DNA of 64,000 bases, taken from assembly GCA_944323285.1 (NCBI GenBank), contig CALURV010000028.1:62001-126000 (forward strand). The letters run 5' to 3'. Position 1 is the first letter of the stretch; each line of letters begins with the position of its first letter. Below, piece by piece: positions 17,430 to 26,375 of the stretch. The notes beneath the pieces are model-generated. The model saw only the letters and a list, made by a program, of their open reading frames with translations. It did not search any database and was not told where the DNA came from. The position numbers and the translations under genes were made by a program. The DNA comes from Candidatus Gastranaerophilales bacterium (GTDB taxonomy: Bacteria > Cyanobacteriota > Vampirovibrionia > Gastranaerophilales > Gastranaerophilaceae).

Positions 17430-18351
17430 CTTTAAAAACCCGCATTCTTTCAAGTGAATATTTATATTCTAATAATTTTATTAATTTTATTAGAATAAAA
17501 TCTATTATTTTATTTCCAGATAAAATATGCATATATTTGTCTTGTAATTTACAACCAATTCTCATTTTTGATTTTTCGGCAGTTTGCCCTAAATTTATTA
17601 TATTACAATTATCTTCAATCCCTTTTTTTATAATGAAAATTAACATATTATAATATAAGTCATATTTATCTCTATATTTATAATCCATTCCGCCAAATAT
17701 AAAATGAAGAGTTTTATCAATTTCTTTTAACTGAATAAAAGCAATGGGTTTATTCCCTTCAAAAAAACAATATATTTCACTATCAAATAATTTGAAAAAT
17801 TTCGAACTTAATTTCTCTAACGGATAATCAGATGACTTTAGTATATTCAAATATAAATTATACATTTCATCAGTAAAGTTTTCTTTATCAATTTTCTTTA
17901 TAATTAATTCTTTAGACTTAATTAATGCAATTTTTATCCTTCTTCTATAATGGCTCCTAAGCATAGATAAATAATCATCAAAACAAGTAAAGGTATTATT
18001 GAGAATACAAACAGGCAGGGTTTTCCCTGTCCTATAAGATTCTTTTGAATAAATTTTATCATCATTTAAAAAAAGAAATATTCCTTTCCTTTTCCTATAA
18101 TCCTTTATAATATCGTCTAAATTACCGGCATATCCTTTTTCACAAATAGAAACAGGAAAACCTATAACTGTTATTTTTATCGGAAAATATAATTTACAGA
18201 ATGTTAATATATTTAAATTAATATCATATTCAATACATTTATAATTTGTTTTTGTTACTACTCGAAATGGGAAATTACTTGATTTTTTAAGCAATTCAAA
18301 AAAATCATCATTAAATAAATTATAAAACATACTTTCAGATAATGAGTTCAT
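17422..18351 (-). CDS. GNAT/FemAB-like acyltransferase, second of pair
   Basis: A roughly 309-residue protein with the double-GNAT layout of FemAB/'CelD-like' N-acyltransferases. A divergent N-terminal half is followed by the block YLSMLRSHYRRRIKIA, the conserved GNKPIAFIQLKEID strand, FIFGGMDYKYRDKYDLYY, and the end block NIINLGQTAEKSKMRIGCK. The last block is typical of proteins annotated as GNAT N-acetyltransferases in lipid or peptidoglycan modification. Substrate unknown. ATG 18351 has AAGGAG 10 bases upstream; GTG 18357 is an alternative. It overlaps both neighbours, so it is co-translated in the radical SAM operon and probably attaches an acyl group to the pathway intermediate. Confidence 0.7.
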   Translation of the reverse strand: MNSLSESMFYNLFNDDFFELLKKSSNFPFRVVTKTNYKCIEYDINLNILTFCKLYFPIKITVIGFPVSICEKGYAGNLDDIIKDYRKRKGIFLFLNDDKIYSKESYRTGKTLPVCILNNTFTCFDDYLSMLRSHYRRRIKIALIKSKELIIKKIDKENFTDEMYNLYLNILKSSDYPLEKLSSKFFKLFDSEIYCFFEGNKPIAFIQLKEIDKTLHFIFGGMDYKYRDKYDLYYNMLIFIIKKGIEDNCNIINLGQTAEKSKMRIGCKLQDKYMHILSGNKIIDFILIKLIKLLEYKYSLERMRVFKDE

Positions 18352-19417
18352 ATACACAAAACTCCTTATCTGTTTTATCTAAAACATGTTTCACTAACTT
18401 TTTAGATTTTAAATTTTCATCAGCAATCCATCCGCTGCAAACATTAATATTCTTATTATATCTTTCATTTAAATATTTATATGTTTCTAAAAACAATGCT
18501 AAAATCAATCCGTTATTTTCGTATTCAGGTAAAACCCCTATTTCTGTAAGCATAATTTGTTTAGGTTTTTGCTTTAACACAATATATTTTAATACTGTTC
18601 GTATATTTACACTATGTTGTACGTTAACAAGTTCATTAAAATCAGGATACCATAATAAGAAACCTATTGGTTTATCACCTTTATAAGCTATAATTAAATT
18701 TTTATTTAACAATAAAGGTTTCATTGAATAAAACAACTCTTTATCTTCTTCATAATCTCTTTGATAGTAATAAAAATGATTTTTAAATATTATATTGTTT
18801 AAATTCGTATATATTTTTACAGCAAAATCAAAATCTTTACTTAAAGCATCATAATGAACAAATCTTATATTTTGATCTATGAATCTTTCTTTAAATTTTA
18901 TTACTTTATTACCTGCAGACTCTAAGGTATTCTTATAACTGTGAAATTTTCGAATAAAAAAATCTTTTTCAAAATAATCTTTGTAGTAATCATAATTATA
19001 AGCTTCAGCAAAACTTGGCGAATTATTAAATGAATTAGATAAAATACCTAAACCATAATTACAATGTCCATTTATTGCTATTAAAATTTTTCTGCATTCT
19101 AAGTCAAGCGCTCTTCTTTTACAATAATCAAGAAGATATTGTACCTCTTTTTTAGCATCTTTTTCAGAATCAAAGAAAGCTAACATTAATGTATCTTTTA
19201 AATTTTTATGATTTATTAAAATAGTTTGACATTTTAATCTTCCTTCAGAAATAACCCCTATCTTTTCCTGTATAGAATTTTTAAAAAAAGAACTTGAAGG
19301 ATTACAAATCATTCTAATAATATCTGACTTATTATTTTTATAAAATTTATCATCTCTATAAAGTTTTTTAATAAAATCTACATATTCTTTAACTGTCTTT
19401 ATTTTTCTTATTTGCAT
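18335..19417 (-). CDS. GNAT family acyltransferase, first of pair
   Basis: A 360-residue protein with an N-terminal GNAT-like half (EGRLKCQTILI, TLMLAFFDSEKDAKKEVQYL) and a C-terminal half containing NLIIAYKGDKPIGFLLWYPD and LTEIGVLPEYENNGLILALF, the beta4-alpha3 acyl-CoA-binding region of GNAT enzymes. The usual R/Q-x-x-G-x-G/A loop is weakened to YENNGL, so acyl-CoA use needs testing. It lies 8 bases after the fourth radical SAM gene and overlaps the next GNAT gene by 17 bases. Cytoplasmic, no signal peptide. Likely role: N- or O-acylation of the operon product. Two GNAT-like enzymes in series suggests two acylation sites or a split function. Confidence 0.7.
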   Translation of the reverse strand: MQIRKIKTVKEYVDFIKKLYRDDKFYKNNKSDIIRMICNPSSSFFKNSIQEKIGVISEGRLKCQTILINHKNLKDTLMLAFFDSEKDAKKEVQYLLDYCKRRALDLECRKILIAINGHCNYGLGILSNSFNNSPSFAEAYNYDYYKDYFEKDFFIRKFHSYKNTLESAGNKVIKFKERFIDQNIRFVHYDALSKDFDFAVKIYTNLNNIIFKNHFYYYQRDYEEDKELFYSMKPLLLNKNLIIAYKGDKPIGFLLWYPDFNELVNVQHSVNIRTVLKYIVLKQKPKQIMLTEIGVLPEYENNGLILALFLETYKYLNERYNKNINVCSGWIADENLKSKKLVKHVLDKTDKEFCVYELII

Positions 19418-19425
19418 AATTTTTC

Positions 19426-20739
19426 TTAAATTATATTTGGAGTAATACCTTGATATATTTGATATCTATAAAATAAATTTATATATAAATAAAATAAGTA
19501 TTTTATAGGATTTTTAAAGAAATCTTTTCTGAATAAAGTTCTTTTAAGAATATTATTGAATGAAAAAACAGTTTTATAAAGATTCCAATAAGCATCTGTT
19601 AGTTCTTTAGCAGTCATGTTCATTGGTTTATGAACAGCCTCAGCACCATTATAAGTATAAATATTTTTATTAACTAATCTTTTTTGTTTAACCATTTCAT
19701 CAAAAAAATCAGTACCTGGAATTGGAGTAAGAATATAAAATCTTGGAATAACAATTTTATTTTCTACTACAAAATCTGCTGTTGATTTAATACTTTCTAT
19801 TGTATCAGAATCAGCCCCGATAACCATTTCTGTAGAAACATCTATTCCGGCATCGGTAATTCTTTTTATTTGCTCAGAATATTTACTTACATCACACCAA
19901 GATTTATTCATTCTATTTAAACTTTCCTGAGTAATACTTTCAATGCCAAAAGATAAAGCAATACAACCACTTTCTGCTACTAATTTTAATATTTCAGGAT
20001 TATCTGCAATCTTAATTGAACATTGTGACATCCACTTCATATCTAACTTTTTTAATTTTTCACATAATAGTTTAAGATACTCTATATTTGAATATATATT
20101 GTCATCAAGTAATAAAAACTTTTTATACCCTAATTCCTTTATTTTTTTTATATCTCTGATAACTTCATTTATATCTCGCTGCAAATATTTATTACGATAC
20201 AAAGAATAAACAGAACAAAAAGAACAAGAATTAGGACACCCTCTACCTGCTTGTACAGGCAAAAAATCACCAATATTTTTATTAATTAAAATCTCATATT
20301 TAGGCATAGGATAAGATAAATTTTCTATAGGAATACTATAAAATGGTTTCAAATTACTATTTCTATAGTCTTCTATCATTTGTGAAAAACTTATTTCCCC
20401 GTCTCCAATAATAACACTATCACAATATTGTTTTATCTCTTGAGGCATCAAACTTGCCATATAACCGCCAATAACAACAGTTTTCCCCCTTTTTTTAAAT
20501 TCTTTCGCAATATCTATACTTCTTAAAATAGCATGTCCCATACCTGAAATCGCAATTATATCAGCATCCGTATTAAAATTAATATCCTCAATTGTTTCAA
20601 GACAAACTTCAAAATCAATATCTTCAGGTATTAATGATGCAAATATTGCAGGAGCTAAACCAACAAAATATAATTTCTTCTTTTTTATTATTTTATTCTT
20701 ATCATAATAAGGAGTAGGCTGGATAAATAATATTTTCAT
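19426..20739 (-). CDS. B12-binding-domain radical SAM protein (fourth in operon)
   Basis: A roughly 437-residue enzyme with an N-terminal cobalamin-binding-like Rossmann domain (MKILFIQPTPYYD, DADIIAISGMGHA, KTVVIGGYMASLMPQEI, IIGDGE) and a radical SAM barrel with C168-x3-C172-x2-C175 (GCPNSCSFC), FLLLDDNIYSN and SFGIES. The DxHxxG cobalamin motif is absent, as in many class B members. Such enzymes methylate unactivated carbons or rearrange rings and lipids. ATG 20739 overlaps the upstream stop by 4 bases (ATGA) and has GGAGAG before it. It differs from its three operon siblings in sequence (LAPAIFASLIP instead of the EPLEL/EPLGI motif), so it probably does a different reaction. Confidence 0.88.
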   Translation of the reverse strand: MKILFIQPTPYYDKNKIIKKKKLYFVGLAPAIFASLIPEDIDFEVCLETIEDINFNTDADIIAISGMGHAILRSIDIAKEFKKRGKTVVIGGYMASLMPQEIKQYCDSVIIGDGEISFSQMIEDYRNSNLKPFYSIPIENLSYPMPKYEILINKNIGDFLPVQAGRGCPNSCSFCSVYSLYRNKYLQRDINEVIRDIKKIKELGYKKFLLLDDNIYSNIEYLKLLCEKLKKLDMKWMSQCSIKIADNPEILKLVAESGCIALSFGIESITQESLNRMNKSWCDVSKYSEQIKRITDAGIDVSTEMVIGADSDTIESIKSTADFVVENKIVIPRFYILTPIPGTDFFDEMVKQKRLVNKNIYTYNGAEAVHKPMNMTAKELTDAYWNLYKTVFSFNNILKRTLFRKDFFKNPIKYLFYLYINLFYRYQIYQGITPNII

Positions 20740-22088
20740 AATTCTCTCCTCATTTTTTGAGATATATACTTCCAAAGTATGTTTTTAAAATAAGAAAAAG
20801 TCATAAAATCAAATATCCCGGTTTTTCTTGTATATAAATATATTTTTAAAGTTAATTTATAAAATTCAAAATAAAATCTAAAGATTGTTAAACTGGTAGG
20901 TTTTAAAACCAAATGAAGAAAATCCCAAAATGTACAATTATCTGTTATTAATTTATTTTTATATTCATTGAAAATTTTAGTTCCGGGCATAGGAGTAAAT
21001 ATTGATAATGTAGCATATTTCACATTATTTCTCACAATCCAATTATATAAATTATCAAAATACTTTTTATCTGCATCTATAGGTATTATCATTAAAGCAT
21101 AACATCTTGCATTTAATTCATTTAATATTCTTATACACTCAATATTTATATCAGAGTTTACCTGTTTATTATAATTATTTAATTCTTGATTAGAATAAGA
21201 CTCTATTCCTACAAGGAAATAAATAAATCCAATTTCAACTAAAGCTTTAATTTGTTCGGGATGAGAAACAATATAATCAGCTCTTGCATAACATATATAT
21301 TTTTTATTAATTTTACGATTTTTTATTTCATCAATAAAATTCCATATCCTCTCTTCATCAAATAGAAATATATCATCCGCAATTAAAACATTTTCACAAT
21401 CCAAATTTTCCAATTCCGTAATCACTTTATCTAAAGTCATAACAGAATAATTTCCTGCACTTAACAATTTACAATAACAAAAATTACAATTATAAGGGCA
21501 AGACAATGACGTTTTAATTGTTGCAGTTTCTCTTAAATCAATATAACGGAACCATTCTCTATTCTGATAAAAAAATGTTCTATCAACAATAGGAAGCATG
21601 TTAATATTTACAGGAACAAACTTATTTTCAATCCAAATCCCATCTTGCTTCCAACATAAGCTATTTATTTCAGATAATTTAATACTGCTATTTACAAAAC
21701 TATTTAAAAATAGTCCAAAAGCTTGCATATCTTCACTTCTAAATACAAAATCAGTATAATCGCTATAAAAATTTTTATAATTTAATTGTGCATGCACTCC
21801 TCCAATAACTGTAATAATATTAGAGTTTATATTTTTTATAATTTTTGTATATTTTAATATCAACTTTTCTTGAGTGATATATCCAGTAATAGCAACTATA
21901 TTGGGCTGAAATTGAATAATAGTTTTAGTAAGACTCTTTTTATTGTTAAACCCATCATAAATTAATACCTCAAAACCTTTTTCTTTTGCAACCGTATAAA
22001 GATATTCTAATTCCAATGGTTCACTATTTATAACTTGTAAGTACTGTAGTATATTTACAGCAGAAGGTCTAACTAAAAGTATTTTCAT
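20736..22088 (-). CDS. B12-binding-domain radical SAM protein (third in operon)
   Basis: A roughly 450-residue sibling of the two genes upstream, with the same opening MKILLVRP and an N-terminal B12-type domain (EPLELEYLYTVAKEKGFEV, VAITGYITQ, ITVIGGVHAQLN). The radical SAM motif is C197-x3-C201-x2-C204 (SCPYNCNFC). Downstream blocks are VLIADDIFLFD, ARADYI, FLVGIES and FTPMPGTKIF. The C-terminus is basic, aromatic and hydrophobic and may contact membrane. ATG 22088 was chosen because it restores the sibling N-terminus; a GTG at 22094, directly after the upstream stop, is possible. The reaction is unknown. Family knowledge suggests methyl transfer or C-C bond chemistry on a lipid-like substrate. 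Confidence 0.88.
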   Translation of the reverse strand: MKILLVRPSAVNILQYLQVINSEPLELEYLYTVAKEKGFEVLIYDGFNNKKSLTKTIIQFQPNIVAITGYITQEKLILKYTKIIKNINSNIITVIGGVHAQLNYKNFYSDYTDFVFRSEDMQAFGLFLNSFVNSSIKLSEINSLCWKQDGIWIENKFVPVNINMLPIVDRTFFYQNREWFRYIDLRETATIKTSLSCPYNCNFCYCKLLSAGNYSVMTLDKVITELENLDCENVLIADDIFLFDEERIWNFIDEIKNRKINKKYICYARADYIVSHPEQIKALVEIGFIYFLVGIESYSNQELNNYNKQVNSDINIECIRILNELNARCYALMIIPIDADKKYFDNLYNWIVRNNVKYATLSIFTPMPGTKIFNEYKNKLITDNCTFWDFLHLVLKPTSLTIFRFYFEFYKLTLKIYLYTRKTGIFDFMTFSYFKNILWKYISQKMRREL

Positions 22089-22094
22089 CTTCAC

Positions 22095-23465
22095 CTACTT
22101 TTTAGACAACATATTTTTTACATAAATACAAAATAACGTCTTAAAACCAAAAAGCATTGATATATTATTCTTTAAAGAGAAATTCTTTCTGACATATTGT
22201 ATTGAATGTTTTGCTCCATTAAGTTTTAAAGCTAATTTAATTATTTCAAAATAATATTCTCTTAAAGACATCTTTGAAGGTCTAATTAAAACATCACCAA
22301 AATTCCATTTTTCATAATCTTCAACAGAATAAATAAGTCTATTTTTATATTCTTCATATAAAGGAGTAAGAGGATGCGGAACCAAAGGAGAGAATGTACA
22401 TAATTCCACTTTCAACTCTCTAAGATAATTTAGCATCCTTTTGAAATCAGATTTATCCCAATCCGGATGAACAATAAATGACCCCCAACAAGCTACATTA
22501 TTATCATGTAATATTTTTATAGCATTATAATTATCATCAATGCTTGTAGGTTTATTATACTCACTAAATCTTTCATTATCAAAAGCTTCTATACCAACAA
22601 TAACTGCTTTGAGTCCATTACTTTGCAATCTTGTAATTAATTGCGGTTTTTCTAAGATACTATTTACACTGCCATAACATACAAACTCTTTCTTTATATT
22701 TCGTGTTTCTAACAATTCACAAAATTTTTCCAATCTGCTTCTATGAATAAGAAAATCATTATCACAAATCATTATATAAGGTTCTTTAATATTTTCTATT
22801 TGATTAACAATTTCTTCAATAGGCATTTCTTGTAATTTTCCTTCCAGATGCCAGCGAATACAGAATCTACATCTATTCCTGCAACCAAAAGCAGTTAATA
22901 CAATAGCACAAGGCTGAAATCCAACATATCTATACTTCTTTCTATAACGTTCTGATATAGTTCTGTCTGGCACTATATAATCATTGCAACAGAAATCACC
23001 ATCATTCTTAAAATTTAAAGCATTACTGTATATACCATCAATTCGTTCATCTAAACAGCCCTTTTCAATATTATCAATAAGTTTTTTGACATTTTGATGC
23101 GTTGTTGATCTAAAAACAAAATCCACTTCGGGAATAAAAAATGCATTAGGAAAACACATAGCGTGAATACCGCCTACAATTATTTTTATATTGGAATTAA
23201 ATTGTTTAGATACTTTAGCAATTTTTGTAACATTAACAACATCACTACATTGAGAGGTTATACCAACAATATCAGGTTGAAAATCTTTTAAATATTTTTC
23301 AATTTTTCCATTCTTTTCAATCATAAAATCAGCAAGTAGAACATCATGTCCTAATTCCTTAAGAATTGTACCAACACAAATTATGCCAAGAGGCTCTCCC
23401 ACCAAATAATTTCTAACGGTTGTAATATTTTTATTAACCCAAGGTCTAACTAATAATATTCTCAA
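22095..23465 (-). CDS. B12-binding-domain radical SAM protein (second in operon)
   Basis: A 456-residue sibling. The opening MRILLVRP comes from a TTG start with AAGGATAG before it. The B12-type domain shows EPLGIICVGTILKELGHDV, VGITSQCSD and IIVGGIHAMCFP. The radical SAM cluster motif is at about residues 195-202 (GCRNRCRFC), followed by IMICDNDFLIHRSRL, KAVIVGIEAFD and FSPLVPHPLTPLYEEY. The C-terminal hydrophobic tail resembles its siblings. It lies 4 bases after the first radical SAM gene. The family is known for SAM- and cobalamin-dependent methylation; the substrate is not deducible. The conserved IRPSKMSLREYYFEIIKL block is shared with the gene upstream (LKPEKLTVREYYFQILKL), so duplication is likely. 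Confidence 0.88.
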   Translation of the reverse strand: MRILLVRPWVNKNITTVRNYLVGEPLGIICVGTILKELGHDVLLADFMIEKNGKIEKYLKDFQPDIVGITSQCSDVVNVTKIAKVSKQFNSNIKIIVGGIHAMCFPNAFFIPEVDFVFRSTTHQNVKKLIDNIEKGCLDERIDGIYSNALNFKNDGDFCCNDYIVPDRTISERYRKKYRYVGFQPCAIVLTAFGCRNRCRFCIRWHLEGKLQEMPIEEIVNQIENIKEPYIMICDNDFLIHRSRLEKFCELLETRNIKKEFVCYGSVNSILEKPQLITRLQSNGLKAVIVGIEAFDNERFSEYNKPTSIDDNYNAIKILHDNNVACWGSFIVHPDWDKSDFKRMLNYLRELKVELCTFSPLVPHPLTPLYEEYKNRLIYSVEDYEKWNFGDVLIRPSKMSLREYYFEIIKLALKLNGAKHSIQYVRKNFSLKNNISMLFGFKTLFCIYVKNMLSKK

Positions 23466-23469
23466 TATT

Positions 23470-24747
23470 CTATCCTTTTATTATTTTCATTATATACTGT
23501 ATAACAACATGCATAGCACCAAAACCTAACTTTATTGTATTTATAAATCCATATTTTTTTATCATATATAAAGAACTTTTAGGCTTCAATGATAACAAAT
23601 AATAAAGTTTTAATATTTGGAAATAATATTCTCTTACAGTCAATTTTTCTGGTTTTAAAACCAAATGTGCCATATCCCATTTTTCATGTTCTCTATATGG
23701 AATAATAAATTTTTCTTTGTATTTTTCAAATAATTTTGTACCCGGCATTGGTGTTAAAGGCTGTAAATTAACAAAAACCAAATTCAACTCAGATAAAAAT
23801 TTATATAATTTTCTAAAATTATCCTTATCCCAATCCATACCTAAAATAACAGTTCCATAACATTCAATATCATATTTCTTTAATATTGAAACAGCTTTAA
23901 TATTATCTGTAACTTTAGTTTTTTTGTTATAACTATCTAATTCTTCTTGAGTTGAAGATTCAATACCAACAATTACAGCCTTTAATCCATTTTCTTTTAA
24001 TCGCTTTATTATATCCTCATTATTTGCAATAAAATCTGCTCTGCCATATACTAAATATTTTTTCTTTATATTGTGTTTTTCTAACTTTTCTGCAAATTCT
24101 AAAAGTCTTTCCCTATTGAATAAAAAATCATCATCTACAATATAAACTTCTCTTTGTTCTATCGTTAAAAGTTCTTTTATAACATTATCTATCTCTCTTG
24201 TTTTGTATGATGAAACTTCTTTACAAAAACAGAAATCGCAATTATAAGGACAGCCAAATGAAGTTTTTATTAAAGCACATTTTTTATGAAATAAATAATA
24301 ATATTTTTTTCTGTATTTTACAGGTAAACATCTGTCAGGAAGTCTTTCTTTTATATCTTTACAATTTAAAAAATTATACATATCATAAGCATTGGAACAT
24401 ATCTTATCTATATTCTTATCAATAAAATCAACAGGATGGACCTCGGAATGAACCCCTCCAACTATAGTTTTAATATTTGAATTGAAAGATTTAACTATAT
24501 GTGAATAATTTTTTATTACATTTATATGGCTAATATAACCTGTAAAAGCAACAACATCCGGATTGTATTTTTTTATAAAATATAAAAGTTTTTTATTTTC
24601 TAAAATCATATCAATTATAATAACTTTATGATTATTAGCACAAAGAACACTCTTTAAAGTCATTAATTCTAATGGCTCACATATCATAACGCTTTGAAGT
24701 CCAATTGTTTCCTTATGAGGTTTAGGTCTTACAAGTAATATCTTCAA
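23470..24747 (-). CDS. B12-binding-domain radical SAM protein (first in operon)
   Basis: A 425-residue enzyme. The TTG start at 24747 overlaps the methyltransferase stop by four bases (TTGA), with GAGGAAG 6 bases upstream. The N-terminal B12-type domain has EPLELMTLKSVLCANNHKV, VVAFTGYIS and TIVGGVHSEVHP. The radical SAM motif is C166-x3-C170-x2-C173 (GCPYNCDFC). YIVDDDFLFNRERL, KAVIVGIESSTQEEL and LTPMPGTKLFEKY follow, and the C-terminus is hydrophobic. It is the most standard member of the three close siblings. Family chemistry is radical methylation or rearrangement using SAM and cobalamin. No cobalamin riboswitch is visible upstream. Confidence 0.88.
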   Translation of the reverse strand: MKILLVRPKPHKETIGLQSVMICEPLELMTLKSVLCANNHKVIIIDMILENKKLLYFIKKYNPDVVAFTGYISHINVIKNYSHIVKSFNSNIKTIVGGVHSEVHPVDFIDKNIDKICSNAYDMYNFLNCKDIKERLPDRCLPVKYRKKYYYLFHKKCALIKTSFGCPYNCDFCFCKEVSSYKTREIDNVIKELLTIEQREVYIVDDDFLFNRERLLEFAEKLEKHNIKKKYLVYGRADFIANNEDIIKRLKENGLKAVIVGIESSTQEELDSYNKKTKVTDNIKAVSILKKYDIECYGTVILGMDWDKDNFRKLYKFLSELNLVFVNLQPLTPMPGTKLFEKYKEKFIIPYREHEKWDMAHLVLKPEKLTVREYYFQILKLYYLLSLKPKSSLYMIKKYGFINTIKLGFGAMHVVIQYIMKIIKG

Positions 24748-25361
24748 AATCGCTTCCTCATAACAAAACCTGCAATTGTAGGCATAAAAAATTTTTCTTT
24801 TAACTCAAATTCCAAAATAATTTCAAAATCAGTGTCAAAAAGTTCTTTAACTTTTTCTTTTGATAAATATTCTGCCTGCTCTGCCGTTTTTTCAACAATT
24901 GTCATTATTAATTTATCATAAATATTATTTATTGAAGCTTGAATTAAAATTATATAACCATCATCCTTCAAAATTTTTTTCATATTTTTCATTACACCTA
25001 TTTTATCCGAATAATAAGGAAATGAATGACAACAAGTTATAAAATCAAAAGATTTTTCTCCAAAGTCCATATTTTGAGAATTCTGCACAAAAAACTCACA
25101 AAGTAAACTTTTATTTTTCGCTAAATCTATCATTGATGAAGATTTATCTATTCCTATAAGTTTTGAGTTGGGATAAATATCAGTCAACTCCGCTAATAAT
25201 TGACCTGTAGCACAACCCAAATCTAATAATGAAAAAGAATCATTTTTTATTAGTTTTGAAATCAAAGAAATTGTTTTTTTCCGCGTCGGAGCTAATGAGT
25301 ATTTTTGAACCCAAAGTTTGTCATAATTTTTTGCTAACTTATTCCAGATATTCTTATACAT
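24744..25361 (-). CDS. Class I SAM-dependent methyltransferase
   Basis: A 205-residue Rossmann-fold methyltransferase. Motif I is LLDLGCATGQLLAEL (about residues 44-58), the motif II acidic residue is in KLIGIDKSSSMIDLA, and the post-motif block FDFITCCHSFPYYS resembles UbiE/type-11 methyltransferases. Substrate unknown. It is the first gene of the minus-strand operon that continues into four radical SAM genes, and overlaps the first by four bases. A weak GGAAA lies before its ATG. It could methylate an acid or amine in the same pathway. The region upstream (25362-25439) holds only a repeat remnant, so the operon may read through from the repressor gene's promoter. Confidence 0.85.
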   Translation of the reverse strand: MYKNIWNKLAKNYDKLWVQKYSLAPTRKKTISLISKLIKNDSFSLLDLGCATGQLLAELTDIYPNSKLIGIDKSSSMIDLAKNKSLLCEFFVQNSQNMDFGEKSFDFITCCHSFPYYSDKIGVMKNMKKILKDDGYIILIQASINNIYDKLIMTIVEKTAEQAEYLSKEKVKELFDTDFEIILEFELKEKFFMPTIAGFVMRKRF

Positions 25362-25400
25362 AAACTTTTATTTCCAAAAGAAATATAACATAAATAAAGT

Positions 25401-25439
25401 ACTTATTCTTTCAGCATATTATGAATTTTTATCGAGCAT
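25401..25439 (+). repeat. Two-hairpin repeat, remnant G (3' end only)
   Basis: Matches the second-hairpin end of the dispersed repeat (CTTTCAGC..AT..TGAATTTTT..TCG) with several changes. It separates the repressor gene from the radical SAM operon. Confidence 0.5.
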
Positions 25440-26093
25440 TTAATAACATTGAGATAAATTTTTAATAACACGCCCAATTATTTTAAAATCTATTTTTTCT
25501 AAATCAGCTAATTTATAAAAAGTTTCTTCATAATTTTTATTCCAATAATAAAACATTAAAGAACCATCAATAGCCTGTTTTATACCATTAATAAATAAAA
25601 AATTATCATTTCTTGTTGTATAAACATATATACCACTTAAAATATTATTAATTGACGTATCAATTATTAATATATCTTGATCTTTGATGGGTTCTTCACC
25701 ACCATCCATTAAATCACCTGCCATTTGAATTATTCTTAAATCTTTTTCATTTTTTTTCCAATTATCTCGCACTAGTGTCGAATCAAGCCATATACTTAAA
25801 ATATTTGTTTTTTCTATTTTCGAAATAAAATTAGGATTTTCATAATGTTTAATTTCTATTGTTGTTGAATCGGAATTATTTTCATTATTTACAAACATTT
25901 TTCCATTGCCAGTTAATAACCAATTAATGTTTACATTTACTTTTTCATATAATTTTATAAAAAATTCGGCAGAAGGTTTATTTTCTCCTCTTTCATATTT
26001 ACTAAGTTGTTGTTGTAAAATACCAATTTTATTAGCAAAATCGCCTTGTTGCATATCTAAAGCTGCTCTTAATTGTTTTAATCTATTTTTCAT
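25440..26093 (-). CDS. XRE repressor with non-catalytic S24 domain
   Basis: A 217-residue protein. Residues 1-60 form a HTH_3 domain (KNRLKQLRAALDMQQGDFA, QQQLSKYERGENKPS). Residues about 115-215 follow the LexA/CI S24 domain (MAGDLMDGGEEPIKDQDILI, GIYVYTTRND, NKNYEE). The catalytic Ser of GDSM is Leu128, and the Lys position reads N169 in FLFINGIK, so self-cleavage is unlikely and the domain probably serves dimerisation. It is divergent from the NarL-type gene, with a palindrome in between that is a good operator candidate. It lies upstream of the radical SAM operon on the same strand and may control it by read-through. It resembles prophage repressors, but no phage genes are near. Confidence 0.85.
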   Translation of the reverse strand: MKNRLKQLRAALDMQQGDFANKIGILQQQLSKYERGENKPSAEFFIKLYEKVNVNINWLLTGNGKMFVNNENNSDSTTIEIKHYENPNFISKIEKTNILSIWLDSTLVRDNWKKNEKDLRIIQMAGDLMDGGEEPIKDQDILIIDTSINNILSGIYVYTTRNDNFLFINGIKQAIDGSLMFYYWNKNYEETFYKLADLEKIDFKIIGRVIKNLSQCY

Positions 26094-26119
26094 TATTCTC
26101 CTATTATTACAAAAAAGTA

Positions 26120-26148
26120 TTGACTTTAAAACTAATTAGTTGTATAGT
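26120..26148 (+). promoter_or_regulatory. Sigma70-type promoter with palindromic operator in spacer
   Basis: TTGACT (26120-26125) and TATAGT (26143-26148) are 17 bases apart. The spacer holds the perfect 12-bp palindrome AACTAATTAGTT (26130-26141), which extends to an imperfect 26-bp dyad of form ACT.TA.AACTAATTAGTT.TA.AGT overlapping the -10 box. This is the expected layout for a dimeric XRE repressor. The promoter points toward the NarL-type gene, leaving a leader of about 220 bases that contains only a 9-codon frame starting at 26175. Confidence 0.6.
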
Positions 26149-26375
26149 ACATAACATAATATTCAAAGGATAAAATGTTTATTATTAAAGGCTATCCGAA
26201 ATAATTACTATATTAGAGAAATACTATTTATAATTACACTACTCCAATTTAATCATATTTGTTGAAAAACTATGTGGTTAAAATTAAATTTGCTTAATTT
26301 TTAAACTAATGTTACTAAAAAAATACAATATATGCAAGAATTTTAATAAAATTTATTTATGCAGAAAGAGAAAAA

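Noticed and set aside
25362-25439. Possible cobalamin riboswitch before the B12-type radical SAM operon
   Set aside because: The gap is only 78 bases and is half occupied by a repeat remnant; no B12-box-like or multi-stem structure is visible.
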